A stretch of DNA of 64,000 nucleotides from an uncultured Lachnospiraceae bacterium (GTDB taxonomy: Bacteria; Bacillota; Clostridia; Lachnospirales; Lachnospiraceae): the NCBI GenBank assembly GCA_945621435.1, contig CALZBR010000010.1, positions 1-64,000 on the forward strand, read 5' to 3'. The notes beneath the pieces are model-generated. The model was not told where the DNA came from. It was given only the letters and a program-made list of their open reading frames with translations, and did not search any database. The translations under genes were made by a program, and so were the position numbers. This document shows, one piece after another, positions 45,166-53,425 of the stretch; the first letter of the stretch is position 1; each line of letters opens with the position of its first letter.

Positions 45166-46503
45166 ATGAAAAAGAAAAAATACTTACCGATTATTATACC
45201 ATCAGCACTACTTATTCTTGCAGTAATTGTCTTCTTTTTATCAAAAGGAGGAACCACCGGGACTGCCAATCAGGGAAGTCTTGCTTCAACAGAGGTTTTA
45301 TCAGACAATACCCCATCACAGGATAATGTTGTTGCCTCTGTTCCCGAAAGCACCGAACCCGAGGAACCCCCGTTCGAAGAATATGACATCACTCTTCTGG
45401 CACTGGGCGATAACCTGATTCATATGGGAATTGTTAATTCCGGCATTCAGGCTGACGGAACAAGAGATTACAGTTTTTTGTTCAACGGAATTGAGGATTT
45501 GCTTGCTGTTGCCGATATCAAAGCCATTAATCAGGAGACGATTTTCGGCGGTAATCATTTAGGCTTTTCCGGATATCCCACATTTAACTCTCCTACCGAA
45601 ATAGGAGATGCCATCGCAGCAGCCGGCTTCAATGTTGTTTTACATTCGACAAACCACACCGCTGACAAAGGCGTAGAAGGGATCAAGAATTGTGTGGCCT
45701 TCTGGGAAACACACCCTGAAGTACTGATTTCAGGTATTCATGCTGAAAAAGAAGAAAATCCGGAGATTCCCATTTTGACAGTCAAAGGAAAAACCTTTGC
45801 GATTCTGAACTATACCTATGGTCCGAATGCAAGTGTCATTTCTTCCGGTTACATGGGAAGGCTGGAAATGCTTTGCGCCTATAATGAAACAAACGGAGCG
45901 ATCGATTTTACTACCTTAAACCCCAAGGTAATCACCGATATTCAGAAGGCAAACGAAGTTGCAGACATTGTAATCGTATTTCCCCACTGGGGAACCGAAT
46001 ATCAGACTTCCCCTTCTTCTTTCCAAAAGGATTGGGGAATGCAGATGACGGAAGCCGGAGCTGATCTGATTATCGGAACCCACCCCCATGTCCCTCAGCC
46101 TGTGGAGTGGATTACCGCCGAGAACGGCAATAAAGCGCTTTGCTATTATTCCCTTGGAAACTATACTTCAACGCAGAAACAACAGATAACTATGTTAGAA
46201 GGACTCGCCTGGGTAACCTTCCATGTTACCGAGGACTCCATTTATATCTCTGAAACAAATACCGGTGTAATTCCGCTGGTAAACCATTACAATTACAGTC
46301 CTACACGCTTTGAAAACGTATATCCGCTGGAGGAATACACAGAAGAAATGGCACTGCGTCACGGTATCTGGGGATACGGTGGAGTGCCATTCCATCTCGC
46401 AGATCTCCAAAAATGGAGCTGGGAAATATTTGGTGACTGGATTCTGCCCAAGGATTCTATCCTTGGGCCCGCCGCCGACGAAACACTTCCGGCGGCCGGT
46501 TAA
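45166..46503 (+). CDS. CapA family protein (PGA_cap, metallophosphatase fold)
   Basis: 445 residues. One N-terminal membrane segment (about 7-26), a Ser/Thr/Pro/Glu-rich linker, then a CapA domain (about 75-355): LLALGDNLIHMGIV, INQETIFGG, STNHTADKGVEGI, VFPHWGTEYQTSPS and DLIIGTHPHVPQPVEWI. These match the metal-binding pattern of calcineurin-like PGA_cap proteins, linked in some bacteria to poly-gamma-glutamate capsule; no pgs/cap biosynthesis genes are near, so the role is open. AACGGAGGAAAAATC lies before the start. Its 3' end is GC-rich with two hairpins and overlaps the stop of the converging NlpC/P60 gene by 4 bases. Confidence 0.87.
   Translation: MKKKKYLPIIIPSALLILAVIVFFLSKGGTTGTANQGSLASTEVLSDNTPSQDNVVASVPESTEPEEPPFEEYDITLLALGDNLIHMGIVNSGIQADGTRDYSFLFNGIEDLLAVADIKAINQETIFGGNHLGFSGYPTFNSPTEIGDAIAAAGFNVVLHSTNHTADKGVEGIKNCVAFWETHPEVLISGIHAEKEENPEIPILTVKGKTFAILNYTYGPNASVISSGYMGRLEMLCAYNETNGAIDFTTLNPKVITDIQKANEVADIVIVFPHWGTEYQTSPSSFQKDWGMQMTEAGADLIIGTHPHVPQPVEWITAENGNKALCYYSLGNYTSTQKQQITMLEGLAWVTFHVTEDSIYISETNTGVIPLVNHYNYSPTRFENVYPLEEYTEEMALRHGIWGYGGVPFHLADLQKWSWEIFGDWILPKDSILGPAADETLPAAG
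46447..46495. terminator. Two hairpins inside the 3' end of the CapA gene
   Basis: CCCAAGGAT/ATCCTTGGG (46447-46467, 9 bp, 3-base loop) and CCGCCG/CGGCGG (46472-46495, 12-base loop). Both are in coding sequence, immediately before the interlocked stops of two converging genes. They may limit read-through in either direction, though no U-tract follows. Confidence 0.4.
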
Positions 46504-47618
46504 TCAATCACATTTCTGATACCGAGAATATTCATGCATGTCGCACTGTCAGTCACAACGCCTCTTCTGGAATTGGCAGAATGAACTATCTGCCCATTTC
46601 CAATATAGAGTGCCACGTGACTGCAGGACTGACTGCCATAACAAATGATATCACCCGGTTGCATCTCTTCATAACTGATTCCTCTTCCTGCGTCAGACAA
46701 CTGACCCGCGGGAATTCTACTCAGGGAATACCCGAATTCAGCATAAATCATACTGGTAAATCCGGAACAATCCGTTCCTGTAACAAGAGAGTGTCCACCA
46801 CTAACATACTTATTTCCAAGGAACTGCATAGCATAATCTACGATTGCTTTTCTGAGTTCAGTAGTATTCTCGTAGTCTCCTTTTTTCGGAACAGCAGTGA
46901 TATTGACATTTTCTTTTACATTACCGTTATTCAGGCGTTCTGCCAGCAATCTCTGCGCTGCAAGTTCAGCAGCCTCCTGTTCCAGTGTTTTGGCATATTT
47001 AAATTCTTCACTGATTGTTACATATTCAGCTGCGACATAACCAATCCGGGTGTCAGTGTACTGTACCTTTATCCAGTCACCCTGATCCTCCAACACTTTA
47101 AGCTTTTCGCCATTTTGCACATATCCTACAGGATCTTTATCGGTTCCGGGCTCACATCTGACATTCAGTACATCCGCTTTGATAACTGCATATCTGGCAA
47201 CATAATTATCAATCTTTCTAACTGCTTCCATACCATAAATAAAGTATTCGGCTTTGATATACCCTTCCACATCACCGGATACCATTTTAAACCATTCCCC
47301 GTTCTCCCCTGCACACTCGATCACATGCGCTACCGCACCATCATATATCTTTCCGACAACGGCGCTGTCCGTGCCGGGACCGGAGCGTACATTAACGAAA
47401 TCAGTCACCTTTGCGATTGCAAAATCCTTATATTCGTTATATTCTTCAGCCGAAATAGATTTTTTCTTTATTCCGGTTTCAATATTTCCCTCATAACATG
47501 TCACAAATTCCTTCGTCATATCAATATCGGAATTTGCAGCCTGGGCTTTCATATCAAAACACAATCCCAAAACGACGACGGCTGTTGCCGCTACTACCTT
47601 TGCTTTCTTGTAATTCAT
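46500..47618 (-). CDS. Secreted NlpC/P60 endopeptidase with two SH3b domains
   Basis: 372 residues. Signal peptide (cleavage likely after AQA, about residue 28), two bacterial SH3 domains (about 66-128 with VNVRSGPGTDSAVVGKI, and about 140-205 with LNVRCEPGTDKDPVGYV), a short helical linker and a C-terminal NlpC/P60 domain (about 258-372). Catalytic residues: Cys in VTGTDCSGFTSMIY and His in SHVALYIGNGQIVHSA. It cleaves peptidoglycan stem peptides outside the cell. Its stop codon overlaps that of the converging CapA gene (46500-46503). AAGGAGTTCTTT precedes ATG 47618. Confidence 0.93.
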   Translation of the reverse strand: MNYKKAKVVAATAVVVLGLCFDMKAQAANSDIDMTKEFVTCYEGNIETGIKKKSISAEEYNEYKDFAIAKVTDFVNVRSGPGTDSAVVGKIYDGAVAHVIECAGENGEWFKMVSGDVEGYIKAEYFIYGMEAVRKIDNYVARYAVIKADVLNVRCEPGTDKDPVGYVQNGEKLKVLEDQGDWIKVQYTDTRIGYVAAEYVTISEEFKYAKTLEQEAAELAAQRLLAERLNNGNVKENVNITAVPKKGDYENTTELRKAIVDYAMQFLGNKYVSGGHSLVTGTDCSGFTSMIYAEFGYSLSRIPAGQLSDAGRGISYEEMQPGDIICYGSQSCSHVALYIGNGQIVHSANSRRGVVTDSATCMNILGIRNVID

Positions 47619-47731
47619 AAAGAACTCCTTAATTTCAGTAAATAATTATATAAAATTAAACTCTGTAAATATTATTTAACAATTATGTAACATATCATAC
47701 CACAATACTATTTAAATTTCCACTAAAAATA

Positions 47732-47759
47732 TTGCAGATTTTAAAAATAATGATATACT
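47732..47759 (+). promoter_or_regulatory. Promoter of the DUF1292 gene
   Basis: TTGCAG (47732-47737), 16-base spacer, TATACT (47754-47759) on the plus strand. A small inverted repeat TTTACA/TGTAAA follows directly at about 47761-47776. Confidence 0.6.
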
Positions 47760-47802
47760 ATTTACAAATCTGTAAAAAATATAAGTAAAACAGGAGGTTT
47801 CC

Positions 47803-48126
47803 ATGGGCAAAAAAGATAATTTTGATGAAGAAGAAATGACAGTCGAAATAGAGCTTACAGACGGTACCATAGTCAATTGTGCAGTAATCACTATTCTTAC
47901 AGTCGACAAGAAGGATTACATTGCTCTTCTTCCCCTGAACGAGAATGGCGAAAATGAGGATGGCGAAGTCTGGTTCTACGGTTACAAAGAAAATCCCGAC
48001 GACAGCAATGAAGAACCGGAACTGATTTACATTGAAGACGATGATGAATATGAAGCTGTTGCCGATGCCTTCGATGAATTTCTCGACAAAAACGAATTCG
48101 ACGAGCTCATTGACGTCGAAGAATAA
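47803..48126 (+). CDS. DUF1292 family acidic protein
   Basis: 107 residues, very acidic. DUF1292 pattern: MTVEIELTDGTIVNCAVITILTVDKKDYIALLPL, then GEVWFYGYKE and ELIYIEDDDEYEAVADAFDEFLD. The family is common in Firmicutes, often near tRNA modification or Holliday-junction genes; its function is unknown. AACAGGAGGTTTCC before ATG 47803 is a strong ribosome site. The last 20 bases overlap the 3' end of the converging helicase gene. Confidence 0.88.
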   Translation: MGKKDNFDEEEMTVEIELTDGTIVNCAVITILTVDKKDYIALLPLNENGENEDGEVWFYGYKENPDDSNEEPELIYIEDDDEYEAVADAFDEFLDKNEFDELIDVEE

Positions 48127-50002
48127 GCGGATTTAAGAATCTTGACGGAAGCCTGGGACGCGCTTTATCTCCTTTCAGATAAAGAAGTTCCAGGTCTTCT
48201 TTTGCCCTTGTCATAGCCACATAGAAGATTCTTCTCTCTTCCTCAACGCTTTCCTCATCCGGCAGATTACCATGCGGAAAAATCTTTTCATTGCAATCCG
48301 GCACAATGACCTTCTCAAATTCCAGGCCCTTTGATGCATGTACCGTCATGAGCTGGATATTTTCTTTATTTCTTCCTCTCCGCGCCCCCGCTGAATCAGT
48401 ATCTTCTATTTTGCGGGTATACGACTCCTGTGCCTGATGCCATTCTTTTATGGATTGGTATTTTTCACCGTCTGCCTTCAACCACTCTGTCAGTTCCATC
48501 CATTCATTGTACTTTTCCTGATTTCCGGCAGCACGTCTCCTGAGATAATCACCATATCCGATACCCCTCAACACATAATTAACACCATTGGCCGGAGAAA
48601 GAGTTTTCAAAAATGTTAATTGTCTGTCCAACAATTCCAGTGAGGTTATCTGTTCGTTTCTCATTCCTGCCAAAGCATTTCTGCCATACCAATCCACAAT
48701 CTCCCTGATGGAACCTCTTTCATCTATCGCCTCCCTGTTGATATACCTCATCGGTTTGTTCATAATTCTTAAAATGTATTCTCTTTTCCACTCCCCGCAA
48801 GACAACAGCAGATATGCCATGATATCCCTGATGATAGGGTTCTCGTAAATACTTTGTATTTTTTCTTTCATTCCAAAGGAAATTCCTGCCTTAGTCAATT
48901 CAGAGGCCATCCGCTGCATGTAAGCATTGGTTCGAAACAGAACCGCACATACTTTTTCTTCCTTTTGATGGATTTCTGACCATTCTCTTAAAAGCTTTTG
49001 AACATAATCTTGTTCCTGTTCTTTTGTTTCAAAGCTCTTAATACCTATCTCAATTCGTTCCCGATCCGTCTTAACAGCTCTTAATTCCTTGGGGAATCTA
49101 TTCCTGTTTTCGTTGATCACCGCAAGAGACGCCATTACGATTTCTTCCCTGCTTCTGTAATTGGTATCCAGAAGTACTCGCCCACTATGGAAATCCTCTG
49201 AAAATCTGCGTATGATATCAGGACTGGCTCCTCGGAATCCATAGATTGACTGATCATCATCCCCAACGGCAAAAAGATTAGTATTCTCTCCGGAAAGCAA
49301 TTTTAGAGTCTCATATTGCATCTGATTACAATCCTGGAATTCATCAATCAGGATATGCCGGAATCTCTTCTTCCAATAGTTTCTGATATTCTCATCCCGC
49401 AGCAGCAATTCATGGCATTCATAAATCATATCATCAAATTCCAGCAATTCTGATCGTTTCATTTCATACTTGTATTTTTCTGCTATAGCTTCGAACCTTT
49501 CTTTCCAGGCAGAGGGAACATATTTTAATGATCTTTGAAGATGTCCTGTATTTTTATACAGCATGATAGCGCGGAGAACACTCTCTGTATCTTCTGCGAT
49601 TTCCCCAATCCTGTCCTCATATTCGTCCTTTGTCAGCATACCGCGAAGTATAGATGACATTAAATTTTTCTTTTGGGTTTCTTTGATCAGATTCCATCGT
49701 CGATTCGGATAGGATTCTTTTAAGATATGATAAAAGACAGAGTGAAAAGTTCCAAAATTGACGGGTTGCGTAATATTGGGAGTACTGTTTTGAAATCTGT
49801 GCTGCATTGACATTGCAGCTTCTTTTGTGAATGTGATTACAAGAATGGATTCGGGCGGAATACCCATCTCCAAGAGATAAAGGATTCGACTGACAATTAC
49901 AAAGGTTTTCCCGGAGCCGGGACCCGCCAATACAAGCAGCGGTCCCTCTCCCCAGGTCACAGCCTTTCGCTGTGCGTTATTTAATTTGTTAATTTCAAGC
50001 AT
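48107..50002 (-). CDS. UvrD/PcrA-like ATP-dependent DNA helicase (SF1A)
   Basis: 631 residues, shorter than PcrA (about 720). Motifs: Q-motif LNNAQRKAV, Walker [16 protein letters not shown], Ia [68 protein letters not shown], and [21 protein letters not shown]. It unwinds DNA 3' to 5' in repair or replication. The ATG at 50002 lies inside the end of gltX (8-base overlap) without a strong ribosome site, indicating translational coupling. The 3' end overlaps DUF1292 by 20 bases on the opposite strand. A second pcrA elsewhere is expected. Confidence 0.9.
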   Translation of the reverse strand: MLEINKLNNAQRKAVTWGEGPLLVLAGPGSGKTFVIVSRILYLLEMGIPPESILVITFTKEAAMSMQHRFQNSTPNITQPVNFGTFHSVFYHILKESYPNRRWNLIKETQKKNLMSSILRGMLTKDEYEDRIGEIAEDTESVLRAIMLYKNTGHLQRSLKYVPSAWKERFEAIAEKYKYEMKRSELLEFDDMIYECHELLLRDENIRNYWKKRFRHILIDEFQDCNQMQYETLKLLSGENTNLFAVGDDDQSIYGFRGASPDIIRRFSEDFHSGRVLLDTNYRSREEIVMASLAVINENRNRFPKELRAVKTDRERIEIGIKSFETKEQEQDYVQKLLREWSEIHQKEEKVCAVLFRTNAYMQRMASELTKAGISFGMKEKIQSIYENPIIRDIMAYLLLSCGEWKREYILRIMNKPMRYINREAIDERGSIREIVDWYGRNALAGMRNEQITSLELLDRQLTFLKTLSPANGVNYVLRGIGYGDYLRRRAAGNQEKYNEWMELTEWLKADGEKYQSIKEWHQAQESYTRKIEDTDSAGARRGRNKENIQLMTVHASKGLEFEKVIVPDCNEKIFPHGNLPDEESVEEERRIFYVAMTRAKEDLELLYLKGDKARPRLPSRFLNPLILRRQ

Positions 50003-51455
50003 TCTGCAACATTTCGATACCCTTTCTGATTCTTCGAAGGGTCTCCTCCTTTCCCAAAATCTCCATGATTTCAGTAGCACCTGCAGGAGTCATTTGCTTG
50101 CCTGAAACAGCAGTTCTGATGGGCCACATCACATAACCGTTCTTCACACCCTTTTCATTCACATAAGCCAGGAGTGTCTGATAAAGACCATCATTGCTGT
50201 AATCCTCCTGTTTCTCCAGAATAGGAAGCACATCCTGCAGAACCTGCAGGGAAGAAACACTGTCTGTCTTCATTTTCTTGTGTGTATACATCGCCGTATC
50301 GTATTCGGGTAATTCCTTAAAAAAATCAACCAGCTCTGCGATATCCGGGAAAATCTCGATTCTGGTCTTTACCATGGCAGCAATTTTCTTCAGATCAAAT
50401 CCATCCCCAAGGGCCTCCTTCAGATAGGGCTCTGCCATGTCATAAAATCTGTCGAAATCCATAGCTTTGATATATTCACCATTCATCCAACGAAGCTTTA
50501 CATTATCAAATACGGCAGGAGATTTGCTGATCCTCTTGTAATCAAATTCCTGAATCAACTCTTCAAGGCTGAAAATCTCACGATTCTCTTCAGGAGACCA
50601 TCCGAGCAGGGCAATATAGTTTACGACTGCCTCGGAAAGGAATCCGCTTTCCACCAGTTCTTCGAACATATATGAAGTGTTTCCGCTTCTCTTCGCAAGC
50701 TTCTTATGATTCTCGTCGGTAATCAAAGGGAGATGAATATACTTCGGGCTCTCCCAGCCGAACGCATCATACAGTCTCTGATACCTGGGAGAAGAAGAAA
50801 TGTATTCATTTCCTCTGACAACATGGGTAATATTCATCGTATGATCATCTACTACATTTGCAAAGTTGTAGGTTGGATAGCCGTCTGATTTAATCAGGAT
50901 CATATCATCCAGCTCTGCGTTATCCACAGTGATATCTCCGTAGAGCTCATCATGGAAAGTGGTTGAACCTTCCTTGGGATTGTTCTGACGAATTACAAAA
51001 GGTTTACCGGCTGCAAGGTTAGCTTCAATCTCCTCCTTGGGAAGATAGAGGCAATGTTTATCATAAATGCTGATTTCTTTGCCTTCCACCACCTCGGATT
51101 TCAGGGTTGCCAGTCTCTCCTTATCACAGAAGCAATAATACGCTTCCCCCTTTTCAACCAGTTCCTTTGCATATTTCATATAAATACCGGTCTTCATGCG
51201 TTCACTCTGCACATAGGGACCGTATCCACCATCCTTATCCGGACCTTCATCATGCTTCAGTCCTGCCTTATCCAAGGTTCTGTAAATAATATCAGTAGCA
51301 CCTTCCACATATCTCTCCTGGTCAGTATCCTCGATACGGAGCATGAAATCCCCGCCTTCGTGCTTTGAAATCAAAAACGCATATAATCCGGTTCTGAGAT
51401 TACCTACATGCATTTTTCCTGTAGGGCTCGGTGCAAATCTAGTTCTTATTTTCAT
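49995..51455 (-). CDS. gltX: Glutamyl-tRNA synthetase
   Basis: 486 residues. Class I synthetase; HIGH motif as [18 protein letters not shown] and KMSKS motif as KKLAKRSGN. Also [19 protein letters not shown]. It may charge both tRNA-Glu and tRNA-Gln, as in Firmicutes using GatCAB. The start is ATG 51455 ([11 protein letters not shown]) with AACGAGGAACAG before it. The helicase gene begins within its last codons. Confidence 0.95.
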   Translation of the reverse strand: MKIRTRFAPSPTGKMHVGNLRTGLYAFLISKHEGGDFMLRIEDTDQERYVEGATDIIYRTLDKAGLKHDEGPDKDGGYGPYVQSERMKTGIYMKYAKELVEKGEAYYCFCDKERLATLKSEVVEGKEISIYDKHCLYLPKEEIEANLAAGKPFVIRQNNPKEGSTTFHDELYGDITVDNAELDDMILIKSDGYPTYNFANVVDDHTMNITHVVRGNEYISSSPRYQRLYDAFGWESPKYIHLPLITDENHKKLAKRSGNTSYMFEELVESGFLSEAVVNYIALLGWSPEENREIFSLEELIQEFDYKRISKSPAVFDNVKLRWMNGEYIKAMDFDRFYDMAEPYLKEALGDGFDLKKIAAMVKTRIEIFPDIAELVDFFKELPEYDTAMYTHKKMKTDSVSSLQVLQDVLPILEKQEDYSNDGLYQTLLAYVNEKGVKNGYVMWPIRTAVSGKQMTPAGATEIMEILGKEETLRRIRKGIEMLQNA

Positions 51456-51506
51456 TACTGTTCCTCGTTTCTTCTTACTTTCTATCAATGATGTGTATTC
51501 ATTTTA

Positions 51507-52760
51507 TTACCTTTTCTCCGAAAGTGCAACTTTTTCTTTTTGATTGTCATGTTTCCCTTTCCAGAACTCATGTACAAGACTCCGGTAACCCCATTGTTTG
51601 ATTTTTTGATATCCGATACGATAATTGCCTTTGTAATGTCTCCCGGTCACCGCATAACGTATATATTCCTGTAAACAAGAGTCTATTTGTTTCAGCCCTC
51701 TGTCTGTTGTCAGGCAGGGAAAAAACCAACGACTCCAGGTAAAATCCTTATCTTCTTCTCCCTGGTTTCCTCCATAAAACTTACGATTCATAGCATGAAT
51801 CAGACCAATTGCAGCCTTTTCTTCCGCCAAGCCTTTTTTCCTTTGCCAACGCCTCAGGGCTTCTGCTTTTCTTTTTATTCTGGCCTTTGTCTTTCTGATT
51901 GTATTTTCCGACAGATCTATACTGCCATCTCTGTAACCAAATCCCAGGTATTCCCAGTATTCTCCCGGTGCAGAAACGGATACCTTTTCAGGATTCACAT
52001 TCAGATGATGAACCTGCAGTATTTTTTCCAATTCATTTCTTCTCTGAATCAATGCTTCCGGGGATTCTTCAAATATCAGAATATCATCTGAATATCTAAA
52101 ATATACCACATTCCGTTCCGCAAAATACGAATCTCCATCCCTGAGGTAAATATTTGCAAAGAACGGAGCAAGCGGAATACCGGCCATGGCTCCGTGTTCT
52201 TCCGCCACCAATTGTCCGTTCCACAAAACCCTCTTATTACTCAGAATTCTGTCAAACAACTGATATAATCCCGGGTCCTCATCCCTAATAAACGCAAGCT
52301 TTCGAAGCAAAAGCTCCGTATCAATGGAATTGAAATAGTCACTGATATCCAGCTTCAGGCACCATTTCTTTTCAATCCTTGCAGTATTCTCTATTTTCTT
52401 TATCGCATCTTGCACTCCTCTGTTTCTTCGAAATGCATAACAGTTATCCATCAGATAATCATCATAACGAAACATCTGGAATGCTATAAATTTTAAAAAA
52501 ATACCTTCATCTCCCGAATACGTGTATACTCTGCGCTTTTTATCGGTGCCTTCTTTGTTTACGATACTTTTAACGGGGCACTGAGTCGGAAATACACCTT
52601 CCCTCCACAATTCACAGATTGGCAAATAGCGTTTTTGATCTATAAAGTTTAAAAACTCTTCCGCTTCCTTTTGACTCAAATGCTGTTTCGCAATTTTATA
52701 TTGTATAAATTCTTCCCAGGCCCATTCTTCCTGTGCCAGTTCCAACACTGTCTGTTTCAT
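51507..52760 (-). CDS. Stand-alone reverse transcriptase (YSDD), unknown group, possibly DRT-like
   Basis: 417 residues. Reverse transcriptase fold with RT motifs: AFRRNRGVQDAI, motif A KLDISDYFNSID (Asp138), motif B AGIPLAPFFANIYL, and the catalytic FRYSDDILIF (Asp225, Asp226). Motif B is neither the SQ of diversity-generating RTs nor the QGxxxSP of group II introns. After about residue 300 a Lys/Arg-rich helix region leads to a C-terminal domain ending GNYRIGYQKIKQWGYRSLVHEFWKGK, with no endonuclease or maturase zinc finger. The start is ATG 52760 because GAGG lies five bases upstream; earlier starts lack this. It is preceded by a structured 200-base leader closed by a hairpin. This resembles retron or defence-RT (UG/DRT) arrangements, which is inference. 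Confidence 0.85.
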   Translation of the reverse strand: MKQTVLELAQEEWAWEEFIQYKIAKQHLSQKEAEEFLNFIDQKRYLPICELWREGVFPTQCPVKSIVNKEGTDKKRRVYTYSGDEGIFLKFIAFQMFRYDDYLMDNCYAFRRNRGVQDAIKKIENTARIEKKWCLKLDISDYFNSIDTELLLRKLAFIRDEDPGLYQLFDRILSNKRVLWNGQLVAEEHGAMAGIPLAPFFANIYLRDGDSYFAERNVVYFRYSDDILIFEESPEALIQRRNELEKILQVHHLNVNPEKVSVSAPGEYWEYLGFGYRDGSIDLSENTIRKTKARIKRKAEALRRWQRKKGLAEEKAAIGLIHAMNRKFYGGNQGEEDKDFTWSRWFFPCLTTDRGLKQIDSCLQEYIRYAVTGRHYKGNYRIGYQKIKQWGYRSLVHEFWKGKHDNQKEKVALSEKR

Positions 52761-52807
52761 TTTAACCTCATATCCTGTCATGCCTGTCAATACATTTATA
52801 AATAAAC

Positions 52808-52832
52808 ATCGGGCAGTATTCCTGCCCGATGA
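52808..52832 (-). terminator. Terminator-like hairpin between the structured leader and the reverse transcriptase
   Basis: Perfect 10-bp stem CATCGGGCAG (52808-52817) and CTGCCCGATG (52823-52832), 5-base loop. On the minus strand it is followed by TTTATTTATAAATG. It is 48 bases before the reverse transcriptase start, so it would end a short upstream RNA or attenuate the gene. Confidence 0.75.
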
Positions 52833-52833
52833 T

Positions 52834-52990
52834 ATCAGAAAAGAGACTAGCTTTGAATGTTATAAGCCATGCTTATAACACAGGACTGAACATACCCTCA
52901 TTGCCTGCAAAATGTATGTTAAGATATGCTTCGCCCCCCGCAGGCGCAGTTTATGACTGCCTCCTCTTTTCTTTCACCAAATATATTATT
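52834..52990 (-). ncRNA. Candidate structured RNA upstream of the reverse transcriptase
   Basis: Non-coding stretch between the 134-residue protein gene and the reverse transcriptase. On the minus strand it can form: AGGCAG (52958-52963 side) with a bulged partner at 52943-52950; a stem of 52891-52896 with 52915-52920 enclosing a CATTG/CA..ATG hairpin (52900-52915); and a perfect 9-bp hairpin with 3-base loop at 52860-52880 (GTTATAAGC/GCTTATAAC). GCCTGC (52904-52909) can also pair with GCAGGC (52941-52946), an alternative fold. It ends at the terminator-like hairpin 52808-52832. An AT-rich TAATAATATATT at its 5' edge could be a -10. I do not recognise a known RNA family. Ends are approximate. 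Confidence 0.5.
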
Positions 52991-52997
52991 ATCCGGT

Positions 52998-53402
52998 TCA
53001 GTATCTTCCACCTGAGATTTCCTTTTTCAGACGTTCCGAAATATAGCTCCTACGATTCGCCATGTAAGTCATAAAATTCATATAAGGAATTCTCTGATCA
53101 ATACATGCCTGTTGTGCCAGTCTCACTTCCTTAAGGCGGTATTCGTTGTTTCCCCTAAGGAGCATTATCATCGCAATAGGTATTCCGTTACGATATATAC
53201 CATAGGTGTATTCTTTGCGAGCGCCCTGACATGCACCACATACCCCGGAGGGAACGTTTTTTCTCAGTTCACAATCCGGCCATTCCGTCGCTACGATTTC
53301 TTCAATCCTCTTTCTTAAATCAGCTTCCCCTTTGCAGCAGGTATCCTGAACCCCTGTACCGGAAGCAGATGATTTTGAAAACAATTTCTCTAAAAATCCC
53401 AT
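52998..53402 (-). CDS. Unknown 134-residue protein between hydrogenase and reverse transcriptase
   Basis: Soluble, no membrane segment. It contains four Cys in two pairs: DTCC near residue 22 and GVCGAC near residue 58. The second half reads YTYGIYRNGIPIAMIMLLRG, then EYRLKEVRLAQQACIDQRIPYMNFMTYM and RRSYISERLKKEI. The pattern of a strand, then R/K-rich helix, then IPYMNF loosely recalls PD-(D/E)XK-like or VSR-type nuclease folds, but the acidic residues of an active site are not clear. GGAGCAGGAGT precedes ATG 53402. It follows the hydrogenase gene by 23 bases and so is in that transcript. I cannot assign a function. Confidence 0.7.
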   Translation of the reverse strand: MGFLEKLFSKSSASGTGVQDTCCKGEADLRKRIEEIVATEWPDCELRKNVPSGVCGACQGARKEYTYGIYRNGIPIAMIMLLRGNNEYRLKEVRLAQQACIDQRIPYMNFMTYMANRRSYISERLKKEISGGRY

Positions 53403-53425
53403 ACTCCTGCTCCTTTTTCAATTAT

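Noticed and set aside
46581..47645. 354-codon plus-strand frame opposite the NlpC/P60 gene
   Set aside because: The minus-strand protein has a signal peptide, SH3b and catalytic motifs; the plus frame is rich in Ile, Phe, Ser and Cys without any motif and lacks a ribosome site.
51507..52760. Diversity-generating retroelement
   Set aside because: Motif B ends in AP rather than SQ, no Avd-like accessory gene is present, and no template/variable repeat pair with adenine-specific differences was seen near the gene.
52808..52880. CRISPR repeats
   Set aside because: The hairpins differ in sequence and are not regularly spaced repeats.
51507..52997. Group II intron
   Set aside because: No intron 5' GUGYG end, no domain V hairpin (AGC...GUU pattern), and no maturase or HNH domain in the protein.
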